Source: UBA6115 sp964534515 (GTDB lineage: Bacteria > Bacillota > Clostridia > Christensenellales > Aristaeellaceae). Taken from it: a stretch of DNA of 41,443 nucleotides. How positions within the stretch are numbered: the first letter of the stretch is position 1; every line of letters begins with the position of its first letter. The position numbers and the translations under genes are program-made. Of this stretch, positions 1 to 7,094 are shown piece after piece. The notes beneath the pieces are model-generated. The model worked only from the letters and a program-made list of their open reading frames with translations. It was not told the DNA's origin and did not search any database. The stretch covers positions 1-41,443 of the forward strand of contig CAZHPW010000006.1 of assembly GCA_964534515.1 (NCBI GenBank). Direction: 5' to 3'.

Positions 1-36
1 TGTATAAGGGAAGGCAGAAAGCAACCTGAGGAAGGC

Positions 37-675
37 ATGAAGCGGACACTGGCTCTGTTTGATTTTGACGGCACCATGATTAAAGGAGACAGCATCGCCA
101 GGCTGGTGCGGGTGATGTTCAGGAAAGGCATCATGACGCTGCCGGAAATGCTGCGTTCCATCTGGAACACCATATTATGGAAAGTTGGCAAACTGCCGGT
201 GAACACGGTGAAGAGCCATGCCCTCTCCCCCCTTAACCGCATAACAAAAGAAGAAGCCAAAGCCTTCCTGCGTGCGTTTGTGAAAGAGGAACTGGCGCCC
301 AGGCTGTACCTGGCCGCTGTCAGCGCGATACGGGAACACAAAGAGCAGGGCGACCTGGTGCTCCTGGTGTCCGCTTCTCCCCTTTGCTATCTGCAGTATA
401 TGAAGGAGCACCTGCCGCTTGATGACATCCTGGCAACTGAGACGGATGCGCAGTACAGGGTGACCGAGAACCTGGTGAGGGAAGAAAAGAACCGGCAAAT
501 CAAGCGATGGCTTCAAGAGAACAGCGTTGAGGCGGATTATCCCAACTCCTCCGCGTATGGCGACAGCCGCAATGACCTGAACATGCTGTCCATGGTGGGT
601 AAGCCCAGGCTGTGCAACCCGCACGGCAACGCGGTCAAGCAGGCGCCGGACATACCGGTCTTGAATTGGCGGTAG
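37..675 (+). CDS. HAD-IB family phosphatase (SerB-like)
   Basis: Haloacid dehalogenase superfamily hydrolase of subfamily IB, the group that includes phosphoserine phosphatase and related small-molecule phosphatases. The N-terminus carries motif I DFDGT (residues 9-13, with the two catalytic Asp). A Ser-containing VSASP stretch near residue 112 fits motif II. GDSRNDLNM near residue 175 is the metal-binding motif III/IV. The region between motifs I and II is helical and fits a C1 cap. At 212 aa it is the usual length. A GAGGAAGG ribosome site lies just before the ATG. It is convergent with rplS across a shared terminator. The substrate cannot be told from sequence; phosphoserine is only one possibility. 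Confidence 0.85.
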   Translation: MKRTLALFDFDGTMIKGDSIARLVRVMFRKGIMTLPEMLRSIWNTILWKVGKLPVNTVKSHALSPLNRITKEEAKAFLRAFVKEELAPRLYLAAVSAIREHKEQGDLVLLVSASPLCYLQYMKEHLPLDDILATETDAQYRVTENLVREEKNRQIKRWLQENSVEADYPNSSAYGDSRNDLNMLSMVGKPRLCNPHGNAVKQAPDIPVLNWR

Positions 676-706
676 TCACCTATCTTAAAATCTCAAATTG
701 AGCAAG

Positions 707-735
707 AAAAAAGACCTGCGTGGTGCAGGTCTTTT
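707..735. terminator. Bidirectional intrinsic terminator between HAD phosphatase and rplS
   Basis: An 11-bp perfect stem (AAAAGACCTGC paired with GCAGGTCTTTT) with a 5-nt loop. It has an A run on one side and T runs on the other, so it can end transcription of both convergent genes. Confidence 0.85.
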
Positions 736-747
736 GCTTTGCGTAGC

Positions 748-1098
748 TTAGCGCTGGGAAGCGTCCTTGATTTTGGCGGCTTTGCCCTGGCGGGAACGCA
801 GGTAGTAGAGCTTGGCGCGGCGGACTTTACCGGGACGGACCAGCTCAATGCGGTCAACACGCGGGGAATGCAGCGGGAAGGTACGCTCAACGCCGATGCC
901 GTAGGACACACGGCGCACGGTGAAGGTTTCACGGGTGGAGCCGTTGCGCTTGGCAATGACGGTGCCTTCAAAAGCCTGGAGGCGCTCGCGGCTGCCTTCA
1001 ACGACCTTGACGAATACACGGACCGTGTCACCGATACCGAAATCGATGCGGTCAGTGCGCAGCTGTTTTTGTTCGATGGACCTGATAATTTCGCTCAT
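748..1098 (-). CDS. rplS: 50S ribosomal protein L19
   Basis: Ribosomal protein L19 (bL19), which sits at the interface of the two ribosomal subunits. The 116-aa product is full length and has the family pattern: an N-terminal helix, FGIGDTVRV, the EGSRERLQAFEG loop, RRVSYGIGVERTFP, then the basic C-terminal LYYLRSRQGKAAKIK. An AAGGAGG ribosome site precedes the ATG. The usual partners of the rpsP-rimM-trmD-rplS operon are not next to it, so rplS appears monocistronic here, with its own promoter and leader and the terminator at 707-735. Confidence 0.98.
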   Translation of the reverse strand: MSEIIRSIEQKQLRTDRIDFGIGDTVRVFVKVVEGSRERLQAFEGTVIAKRNGSTRETFTVRRVSYGIGVERTFPLHSPRVDRIELVRPGKVRRAKLYYLRSRQGKAAKIKDASQR

Positions 1099-1165
1099 GG
1101 GGTTCCTCCTTCAATTCCAGACGTTCATGTATCGGCCTGGATACAGCGGACCGTCAGATAGTCGC
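1099..1165 (-). promoter_or_regulatory. 5' leader of rplS, candidate L19 autoregulatory leader
   Basis: About 67 nt lie between the inferred transcription start and the rplS ATG. On the minus strand GTATC (near 1144) can pair with GATAC, and CCAG with CTGG further down. The two helices are interleaved, so a small pseudoknot is possible. Firmicutes rplS genes are known to carry an autoregulatory L19 leader. Assignment to that family is inference; the helices are short. Confidence 0.35.
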
Positions 1166-1172
1166 AAAAATT

Positions 1173-1202
1173 ATAATAGCACAGAGTACAGAGGAAAAGC
1201 AA
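1173..1202 (-). promoter_or_regulatory. Sigma-A type promoter of rplS
   Basis: On the minus strand, TTGCTT (1202-1197), an 18-nt spacer, then TATTAT (1178-1173) preceded by TGC as an extended -10. It lies about 75 nt upstream of the rplS ATG. Confidence 0.6.
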
Positions 1203-1252
1203 GTATTATTTGCGAGAAAATTGGCTTATTCAGTCCTTTCTGCTACACACAT

Positions 1253-1280
1253 AAAAACTGCCCCGATTGGGGCAGTTTTT
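1253..1280 (-). terminator. Intrinsic terminator after the NfeD-FloA operon
   Basis: A 12-bp perfect stem (AAAAACTGCCCC with GGGGCAGTTTTT) around a 4-nt loop. It lies 14 nt beyond the stop codon of the minus-strand gene at 1295-1774. Confidence 0.9.
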
Positions 1281-1294
1281 GATCGTTTATTGCT

Positions 1295-1774
1295 TCAGGA
1301 AACCCTTTGCCCCGGCCATTTACGCATCCGTGAGGCAGAGGGCGGACGGGAGAAGATTTCCTTGGCGACAAAGGCCTGTACCAGGGTGCTTTGTGAGAAG
1401 GCGGGCAGCACGCGGCTGGGCGTTTGAGGTGCGGAGGCTTGCTTGCTCAAGGGCTTGGGTTCGGGCGCAAACAGAGGCGGCATCTCGCGCTGCGTGTCCG
1501 GCCGCTCTTCCTCCTGTACTTGGGGAAGCGTGTCAAACAAGGAGGGCTGGTAGATGGTTTGGACAGGCGTTTCAACCACATTGCCCGGCATAACCGGCGA
1601 AGCCTGGTCAAAGGGCAGGGGTGGCGGAACGGTGTAGGGCTCGCCGACCGGTTTTTGAATTGGTTTGGCCTTCTGCTGCGCGGCTTTTTGCTGAGCTTTC
1701 TTTTTATCCAGGTTCTTAAACACAAGGTAGAATACGCCTACCAGCAAAAAGATGATGCCTCTAATCTCGTCCAT
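1295..1774 (-). CDS. Small membrane-anchored proline-rich protein, unknown function
   Basis: A 159-aa protein I do not recognise. Residues 7-20 form one hydrophobic segment (IIFLLVGVFYLVF), followed by a Lys/Gln/Ala-rich stretch and a long low-complexity region rich in Pro and Gln. This fits a short anchor with a disordered cytoplasmic tail. A strong GGAGG site precedes the ATG. It is the third gene of the nfeD-floA unit, 33 nt after floA, and is followed by a good terminator. In Bacillus subtilis the floA operon also ends with a small protein (YqfB), but I see no sequence basis for calling this its homologue. A role with the flotillin is inferred from position only. Confidence 0.7.
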   Translation of the reverse strand: MDEIRGIIFLLVGVFYLVFKNLDKKKAQQKAAQQKAKPIQKPVGEPYTVPPPLPFDQASPVMPGNVVETPVQTIYQPSLFDTLPQVQEEERPDTQREMPPLFAPEPKPLSKQASAPQTPSRVLPAFSQSTLVQAFVAKEIFSRPPSASRMRKWPGQRVS

Positions 1775-1807
1775 GCTCCCCCTCCTTTCCCCTGATTTTA
1801 ACTGCCA

Positions 1808-2797
1808 TTACTGCTGGTTGGGGTGGTTGGCGCCGGGGTCGGCAGCCTTGGAGATACCATCCCGCATCTGGGTATCGGCCATGATGTTCTGCATCTGGTA
1901 GTAATCCATCACGCCCAGTTTGCCGCCGCGCAGGGCTTCCGCCATGGCGAGGGGCACTTCGGCTTCGGCGGCAACCACCTTCGCGCGCATTTCCTGGACT
2001 TCAGCCTTCATTTCCTGCTCGCGGGCGACGGCCATGGCGCGGCGCTCCTCAGCGCGGGCCTGGGCGATGCGGCGGTCGGCTTCCGCCTGGTCCATCTGCA
2101 GCTGGGCGCCGATGTTGCGGCCGACGTCCACATCCGCAATGTCAATGGAGAGGATTTCAAAAGCAGTACCCGCGTCCAAGCCCTTGTTGAGCACGGTGCG
2201 GGAGATGAGGTCCGGATTCTCCAGCACCTCTTTGTGGGTGGCGGAGGAGCCGATGGTGGTGACGATGCCTTCACCGACACGGGCCATGACGGTTTCCTCG
2301 CCCGCGCCGCCGACCAATTGCTGGATGCTGGTACGCACGGTAACCCGCGCCTTGGCGCGCAGCTCAATACCGTCCTTGGCAATCGCCGCGACGGAGGGGG
2401 ACTCAATAACCTTGGGGATAACGCTCATCTGAACGGCCTGGAGGACATCGCGCCCGGCCAGGTCAATGGCGCAGGTCTGCTCAAAGGTCAGTTTGATGCC
2501 CGCTTGCTGGGCGGAAATCAGGGCCTTGACCACGCGCTCGATGTTGCCGCCGGCCAGGAAGTGCTTTTCAAGCTGGTTGACGGTCAGATTCAAGCCGGCC
2601 TTGCTGGACGTAATCAGCGCGTCCACCAGGCGTTGGGGAGAGATGCGGCGCAGGCGCATACCAATCAGGGTAAAAATGGTCAGCGGGACACCTGAAGCCC
2701 GTGCCCTGATCCACAGCCCGATGGGCACATAGCGGAAGAACACCACAAACAGCAGGATAACAGCTACTACAATAATACCTAAAAGAATTTCCGGCAT
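1808..2797 (-). CDS. floA: Flotillin-like protein FloA
   Basis: Flotillin-like membrane scaffold of the FloA (YqfA) family, which organises functional membrane microdomains. The 329-aa product matches the usual length of about 330. It has a hydrophobic N-terminal anchor (LLGIIVVAVILLFVVFF), then the SPHF/band-7 region, a long Ala/Glu-rich coiled coil (QAEADRRIAQARAEERRAMA), and a C-terminal tail with DYYQMQNIMADTQMR. An open frame continues upstream to 2929, but the ATG at 2797 has a GGGGGAGGG ribosome site and starts right at the membrane segment. It follows nfeD with a 28-nt gap, the normal nfeD-flotillin arrangement. Confidence 0.95.
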   Translation of the reverse strand: MPEILLGIIVVAVILLFVVFFRYVPIGLWIRARASGVPLTIFTLIGMRLRRISPQRLVDALITSSKAGLNLTVNQLEKHFLAGGNIERVVKALISAQQAGIKLTFEQTCAIDLAGRDVLQAVQMSVIPKVIESPSVAAIAKDGIELRAKARVTVRTSIQQLVGGAGEETVMARVGEGIVTTIGSSATHKEVLENPDLISRTVLNKGLDAGTAFEILSIDIADVDVGRNIGAQLQMDQAEADRRIAQARAEERRAMAVAREQEMKAEVQEMRAKVVAAEAEVPLAMAEALRGGKLGVMDYYQMQNIMADTQMRDGISKAADPGANHPNQQ

Positions 2798-2825
2798 ATA
2801 AGACCCTCCCCCAAATTCATATTGA

Positions 2826-3332
2826 TTAAACATTGTTCTTGACCTCCTCAACCAGTACCCGGGCGCCTTCCACCTCGCGGACGACAACCGTGGCGTCCTT
2901 GGCGATGAACTCACCGGCAGATACAACATTCAGCCTGGTGGTGCCGAATTCGGCAATGCCGGCGGGGCGCAGCACTGTCAGAGTGGTGCCGCTTCGACCC
3001 AGAAACTGGCCCAGGTCATCCGTCGCCAAGAAGCCTTCTTCCTGGCCCTGGCCACCTTTTAAAATCAGAGGGGATTTGGACAGTTTGCCCTTGGATGCCG
3101 AGCGCAGGGACAGCGCAACCGTGCCACCGCCAATGAGCAATTCGGCAACAGCTACGCCCAATCCGGCGATTGCGCCATGCTTGGTCCAGGTGAAGTAAAC
3201 ACCGGCCAGGAGCAAAGCAATGCCAGAAATGCCCGGAATACCAAAGCCCGGCATGAACATTTCAACGATTAACAGCGCGATACCAAACACGATACAGATA
3301 ATGATTGCCAGGTTTTCAGCTAAAAATTCCAT
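2826..3332 (-). CDS. NfeD-like short membrane protein
   Basis: NfeD family protein, the usual partner of flotillins. It has N-terminal hydrophobic helices (IICIVFGIALLIVEMF, then IPGISGIALLLAGVYF and a third), and a C-terminal NfeD OB-fold domain ending in FIAKDATVVVREVEGARVLVEEV. It lacks the N-terminal ClpP-like protease domain of long NfeD proteins, so it is the short form. Two ATGs are available. The ribosome site GGAGG sits 1 nt before the ATG at 3338 but 7 nt before the one at 3332, so 3332 is the better start (168 aa). It is the first gene of the nfeD-floA operon. Confidence 0.9.
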   Translation of the reverse strand: MEFLAENLAIIICIVFGIALLIVEMFMPGFGIPGISGIALLLAGVYFTWTKHGAIAGLGVAVAELLIGGGTVALSLRSASKGKLSKSPLILKGGQGQEEGFLATDDLGQFLGRSGTTLTVLRPAGIAEFGTTRLNVVSAGEFIAKDATVVVREVEGARVLVEEVKNNV

Positions 3333-3352
3333 AAACATCCCTCCTTGTACCT

Positions 3353-3358
3353 ATTATA
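3353..3358 (-). promoter_or_regulatory. -10 element upstream of nfeD
   Basis: A perfect minus-strand TATAAT lies 20 nt upstream of the nfeD start. No good -35 is seen at the right distance, so the promoter call rests on the -10. Confidence 0.45.
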
Positions 3359-3426
3359 CCCAAAAAACTAACGATTTAAGGGGGTTTTACAACAGTTTTG
3401 GGACATTTCCCGCCCACCTCTTTGTG

Positions 3427-3993
3427 TCATTCAATCGCGGACAACTCCGCCAATTTGTCCCTGACAGCCTGCATATCCTGCCAGGCGTCCCGCTTTTTAG
3501 ATGGGTCGCGCAGCAGCGCTGAGGGGTGATAGGTGGGCATAAGCCAGACGCCCCGGCTTTCCACCCACTTGCCGCGGCAAGCGGTGATTCGCTTGTCCTG
3601 CCCCAGCGTGGTCTTCAGCGCCGTCGCACCCAGGAGCAGGATGACCTTTGGACGGATGAGCGCGGTCTGCGCGCGCAGAAAAGGCAGGCAGGCGGCCGCT
3701 TCCTCCTCTGTCGGGACGCGGTTGCCGGGCGGTCGGCACTTGACCACGTTGGCGATAAAGACCTCATCCCTCTTTAAGTCAATGGCCGAGAGCATCTTGG
3801 TGAGCAGCTGCCCGGCAGGACCCACAAAGGCCAGGCCCTGCGCGTCCTCCTGCGCGCCTGGTCCCTCGCCGATGAGCATCAATTTTGCTTTGGGATTGCC
3901 CTGGCCGGGCACCTTGTTTGTGATGCCATTAGAAAGCGCGCATGCCCGGCAAGCCAGGATGCGCGCGTTGAGCTCTTCCCATGTGTAATTCAT
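3427..3993 (-). CDS. Uracil-DNA glycosylase, family 4 (Fe-S type)
   Basis: Removes uracil from DNA in base-excision repair. The 188-aa product has the family-4 motif GEGPGAQED (residues 42-50), FVGPAGQLL, and the C-terminal HPSALLR loop. Four cysteines at residues 15, 18, 86 and 102 match the [4Fe-4S] ligands of this family. The start overlaps the stop of the upstream small gene by 1 nt (TAATG), so the two are translationally coupled. No clear terminator lies between it and the nfeD operon. Confidence 0.95.
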   Translation of the reverse strand: MNYTWEELNARILACRACALSNGITNKVPGQGNPKAKLMLIGEGPGAQEDAQGLAFVGPAGQLLTKMLSAIDLKRDEVFIANVVKCRPPGNRVPTEEEAAACLPFLRAQTALIRPKVILLLGATALKTTLGQDKRITACRGKWVESRGVWLMPTYHPSALLRDPSKKRDAWQDMQAVRDKLAELSAIE

Positions 3994-4202
3994 TAAAAGC
4001 GGGTGTTGATGAAGGTGAAGGTGCTGGAAATGTCCCGCCTGAGCCAGTTGACCAGGCTGAAGATAAGCAGCAGCATGAGCAGAATGACCACCACGCCCAA
4101 AATGACGCCGACAAAATTGCTCATACCGGCGGCAAAGCGCAGGCGATCCCTTCGCTCCTGGAGCTCTTCCTCTTTTTGCTCAAAGTAATCCTGATGTTCC
4201 AT
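3993..4202 (-). CDS. Small single-span membrane protein, unknown function
   Basis: A 69-aa protein I do not recognise. It has a charged N-terminal helix rich in Glu, Gln and Arg (EQKEEELQERRDRLRF), then one long hydrophobic segment (FVGVILGVVVILLMLLLIFSLV), and a short polar tail. An open frame reaches 4220, but the ATG at 4202 has GGAGG at 6 nt spacing. It is the first gene of a two-gene unit with the uracil-DNA glycosylase, with a promoter just upstream. The coupling to a repair gene may be only genomic packing. Confidence 0.75.
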   Translation of the reverse strand: MEHQDYFEQKEEELQERRDRLRFAAGMSNFVGVILGVVVILLMLLLIFSLVNWLRRDISSTFTFINTRF

Positions 4203-4219
4203 CTTCAACCTCCGCACCA

Positions 4220-4248
4220 AGTGTACAACAAGCCGGACGCGCTTACAA
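4220..4248 (-). promoter_or_regulatory. Promoter of the small membrane protein / uracil-DNA glycosylase unit
   Basis: Minus-strand TTGTAA (4248-4243), a 17-nt spacer, and TACACT (4225-4220), 18 nt before the start at 4202. Confidence 0.6.
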
Positions 4249-4264
4249 GGGCAGGCCTTGACAC

Positions 4265-4294
4265 AAAAATTGGCCGCGGGAAACCCGCGGCCAA
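4265..4294 (-). terminator. Intrinsic terminator after the exported PDZ protein
   Basis: A perfect 11-bp GC-rich stem (TTGGCCGCGGG with CCCGCGGCCAA) around AAA, followed on the minus strand by TTTTTG. It lies 17 nt after the stop codon at 4311. Confidence 0.9.
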
Positions 4295-4310
4295 TGGAAC
4301 ATGTTTCAAA

Positions 4311-5144
4311 TTAATCTTTCTTGAGGGTGCCTTCCATCATTTCGTCCCCGCGCAGCCAGGTGAAGCTGATGGTTTCACCCTTGGCCATTTTGATTTTTCC
4401 AAGCTCAATCCCGCGCAGATCCTCAGCCAGGTTGACCCCGTCAACCGTGACAAGCAGGTCACCGGCCAGAAGGCCCAACTGCGCCGCCAGAGAATCCTCC
4501 TTGACAGAAAGAACCCAGAAGCCGCCGCGGGACTTGTTATAGTAGGGCGCCATTTCCTCGCTCAAGGGGGTGTAGCTGGTGTTAATGCCAAGGGGGAAGC
4601 TATAGGCCAGTTCCTTTTCCTCAGCGGTCAAGCCGGGATAATATTTGCCGCCGGGAGCCGGCTCGCGCTTGGTGCCATCGGTGTTGTTCCACAGCATGAC
4701 TTCCGGTGAAACATAGATTTCTTCCCCGTTGGCGCGCTTAAAATAACTGACCGCGGCGCGCGCCTTGGTGGCCTTTTCATAGCCGGGCATAATGGCAAAG
4801 GTATATTTGCCGGCTGTATTGGGCTCAAGAGGATTGGTGAATGTCAGGGGGTAGGTCACGTTGCTGACAAAAATTTCATTCATAAAGCCGGTCATGTCAT
4901 TGGGCTGCCCCAAAACCGGCTGGTTGTCGTCATCCAGCATGACCAGGTCAATCACCATGGCCGAGATGGGCTGGGAACTCAGGTTGGGCAGGCGGAAAAC
5001 GATGCTGCGCGTGCCATCCTCACCCGTTATCATCTCCATCTCATCGACATAAACGCCGTAAGCACCCTCAACATACTCAGTAGCAATTGCGGGCAGGGCG
5101 AACATCATCAGTAAAACCAATACGATTCCGATTCTCTTCAACAT
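4311..5144 (-). CDS. Exported protein with a C-terminal PDZ domain
   Basis: A 277-aa protein with an N-terminal signal peptide (RIGIVLVLLMMFALPAIA) and a cut site near ATEYVEG. No lipobox cysteine is seen. The middle is a beta-rich region of unknown family. The last 80 or so residues form a PDZ-like domain, with GGFWVLSVKEDSLAAQLGLL, then GDLLVTVDGVNLAEDL and a closing ISFTWLRGDEMMEGTL. No protease triad is present, so it is likely a binding or scaffold protein outside the membrane. ATG codons occur at 5150 and 5144; GGAGG is 1 nt from the first and 7 nt from the second, so 5144 is preferred. It has its own terminator. Confidence 0.8.
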   Translation of the reverse strand: MLKRIGIVLVLLMMFALPAIATEYVEGAYGVYVDEMEMITGEDGTRSIVFRLPNLSSQPISAMVIDLVMLDDDNQPVLGQPNDMTGFMNEIFVSNVTYPLTFTNPLEPNTAGKYTFAIMPGYEKATKARAAVSYFKRANGEEIYVSPEVMLWNNTDGTKREPAPGGKYYPGLTAEEKELAYSFPLGINTSYTPLSEEMAPYYNKSRGGFWVLSVKEDSLAAQLGLLAGDLLVTVDGVNLAEDLRGIELGKIKMAKGETISFTWLRGDEMMEGTLKKD

Positions 5145-5327
5145 AAACATTCCTCCGTTTGTCTTTGGGGCAGAACAGGGACAAGTCACCCCACCCAATC
5201 AACTTACCCGATTTTGACTGCCCAAAGCAAGGGATTTTGAAAGCAGCTCAAGTTTTTATGGCATTTTTACTGTTCAAGGCCTCGCTTTTGTGCTATTCTT
5301 TGTATGATGAATTTTGGGGAGGATATT

Positions 5328-6242
5328 ATGAGCAAGAAACCTATCCTGGTCGTGATGGCAGCCGGTATCGGCAGCCGCTTTGGCGGATTGAAACAGATGA
5401 CACCCTTTGGTCTGCACGGCGAGAGCCTGATTGACTATTCCCTCTTTGACGCCCTGCGCGCAGGCTTTGAGCGCGTGGTCTTCATTGTCAACAACAAAAT
5501 CAAGGATGACTTCCGCGAGCTGGTCGGCAAGAATGTGGAAAGCCGCATGGAAGTCAAATACGTGATGCAGGAGCTGGACAAATTGCCCGCCGGCATGACC
5601 GTGCCCGAAGGCCGCGGCAAGCCCTGGGGAACCGCCCATGCCATCCTCTGCGCCAAGGACGCCGTGGACGCGCCTTTCTGCGCGCTCAACGGCGATGACT
5701 TCTATGGCCTGGACGCGATGACCCAGATTTTCAACTTCTTAAACAACAACCCGGCTGAGAACTCCTACGCGATGGCCGGCTTTGAACTGCAAAACACCCT
5801 CTCTGACGCCGGCTATGTGTCCCGCGGTGAGTGCAAGGTGAACGAAAAGGGCTACCTGGACAGCATCGTGGAGAGGCTTCACATCATCCCCACCATCGAC
5901 GGCCCCATGTACACCCTGGACAATGAGAACTACAAGAGGATTGCCGGGGATACCACGGTGTCCATGAACATGTGGGGCTTCACCCCCGGGCTCATGAACC
6001 ACATTGAGGAGCGTTTTGCCGCCTTCTACAAAGAAACCATGGCGACCAATCCCTTAAAGGGCGAGTTCTACCTGCCCAACCTGGTGGGTGACCTCTTAAA
6101 AGACGGCGTCGCGACCGTCAAGGTCTTCACCAGCAAGGACCGCTGGTTTGGCGTGACCAACGCCTCTGACCGGCCGCTGGTGGAAAAGGCGCTGAGGGAA
6201 TTGACCGATTCGGGCAAGTACCCCAACGGCCTCTGGCTGTAA
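5328..6242 (+). CDS. Sugar-phosphate nucleotidyltransferase family protein
   Basis: A GT-A fold NTP transferase of the glucose-1-phosphate nucleotidyltransferase type, which joins a nucleotide to a sugar phosphate. It begins PILVVMAAGIGSRFGGLKQM, the G-rich nucleotide-binding loop with its conserved Arg and Lys. Later come GTAHAILCAKDAV and the metal-site NGDDFYG. The 304-aa length fits a single-domain enzyme without a left-handed beta-helix. A frame opens earlier at 5304, but GGGGAGG precedes the ATG at 5328 at 7 nt. It stands alone, between divergent and convergent neighbours. The sugar cannot be told from sequence. Confidence 0.85.
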   Translation: MSKKPILVVMAAGIGSRFGGLKQMTPFGLHGESLIDYSLFDALRAGFERVVFIVNNKIKDDFRELVGKNVESRMEVKYVMQELDKLPAGMTVPEGRGKPWGTAHAILCAKDAVDAPFCALNGDDFYGLDAMTQIFNFLNNNPAENSYAMAGFELQNTLSDAGYVSRGECKVNEKGYLDSIVERLHIIPTIDGPMYTLDNENYKRIAGDTTVSMNMWGFTPGLMNHIEERFAAFYKETMATNPLKGEFYLPNLVGDLLKDGVATVKVFTSKDRWFGVTNASDRPLVEKALRELTDSGKYPNGLWL

Positions 6243-6259
6243 GCATTCCATCACATTTC

Positions 6260-6288
6260 AAAAGGCTTCCATCTGGAAGCCTTTTTTT
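6260..6288. terminator. Bidirectional intrinsic terminator
   Basis: A 10-bp stem (AAAGGCTTCC with GGAAGCCTTT), 4-nt loop and a T run. It ends the nucleotidyltransferase gene and overlaps the stop of the convergent ferredoxin-type gene. Confidence 0.85.
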
Positions 6289-7015
6289 AGTTATCCGGGC
6301 TGTGGTACCGCGCCTTGCCCGCTGTTCCCCTGCCATGCTCAATGGCAGATACCGGGCAATGATGCAGGCACCTTAGGCACAGGGTGCATTGCGGTTTTAC
6401 CCAGGTCGGTCTTTCGCCCTCCATCATGATGGCGTGAACCGGGCAATTCTTCGCGCACAGGCCGCAAGCAATGCACTTGTCGGTAACAGCAAAATGCCGG
6501 GTCTGCCGGGCACGCCCATACAGGGAATACATCAAAGGCCCAATCAAAGCGAGAGGGAGGGAGGCGTTTGCGCCCCTATCCAATTTGATGTCATCAGCGA
6601 TTTGAGGCAGTCTGGAAAGAGCAGTTCGCATTTTGTCTGCAGCGACTTCAGGCATATCCACCCGGTGCAGGGGGATGTAGTTGGTCGTCGTTGCCAGGGG
6701 ATGAACCCGCACGTTCTGATAGCCCAAGCGATTGAGTTGCGAACCAATCAAGGAAACCCCGGCCCCCATCGCGCCGCCGTAAACGATGACCGCGCTCACG
6801 CGGTGGCTTTTCCAGTCGTTCTTATCTGCCAGGTAATCAAGTACGATGCTTGGCAAGCCCCAGAAGTACAAAGGCGCGACCAGGACGATGGTTTCACCGT
6901 CTTTGATATCGGGCACCAAATGCTCTTCCAGGCTGTGCGGTTGTTCACTCATCAGCGTGGACAACCCAAGCGCAACGCGCCTGGCGTTTCCAGTGCCGCT
7001 GAAGTATATGAGCAT
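6287..7015 (-). CDS. EFR1-type flavodoxin / 2[4Fe-4S] ferredoxin fusion
   Basis: An electron-transfer protein joining a flavodoxin-like domain to a bacterial ferredoxin domain, common in anaerobic Firmicutes. The N-terminus has the FMN phosphate loop YFSGTGNARRVA, then APLYFWGLPS and VYGGAMGAG. The C-terminal part carries two clusters, CIACGLCAKNCP and CTLCLRCLHHCP (about residues 181-219), for two [4Fe-4S] centres. An upstream TTG at 7027 is in frame, but GGAGG sits 5 nt before the ATG at 7015. The redox partner is unknown. It is separated from degV by a hairpin. Confidence 0.9.
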   Translation of the reverse strand: MLIYFSGTGNARRVALGLSTLMSEQPHSLEEHLVPDIKDGETIVLVAPLYFWGLPSIVLDYLADKNDWKSHRVSAVIVYGGAMGAGVSLIGSQLNRLGYQNVRVHPLATTTNYIPLHRVDMPEVAADKMRTALSRLPQIADDIKLDRGANASLPLALIGPLMYSLYGRARQTRHFAVTDKCIACGLCAKNCPVHAIMMEGERPTWVKPQCTLCLRCLHHCPVSAIEHGRGTAGKARYHSPDN

Positions 7016-7051
7016 GGACACCTCCAAGGATTCTTATCAAATAAATGACAG

Positions 7052-7076
7052 GAGGCTGCCTCTTATAGGCAGCCTC
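7052..7076 (-). terminator. Hairpin after degV-family gene, probable weak terminator
   Basis: A 9-bp perfect stem (GAGGCTGCC with GGCAGCCTC) with a 7-nt loop lies 19 nt after the degV stop. The downstream minus-strand sequence is only partly T-rich, so termination may be incomplete. Confidence 0.5.
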
Positions 7077-7094
7077 GGAATAATCAAATCTATA

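Noticed and set aside
1823..2695. Plus-strand open frame opposite floA
   Set aside because: FloA on the minus strand is certain; this frame is its shadow.
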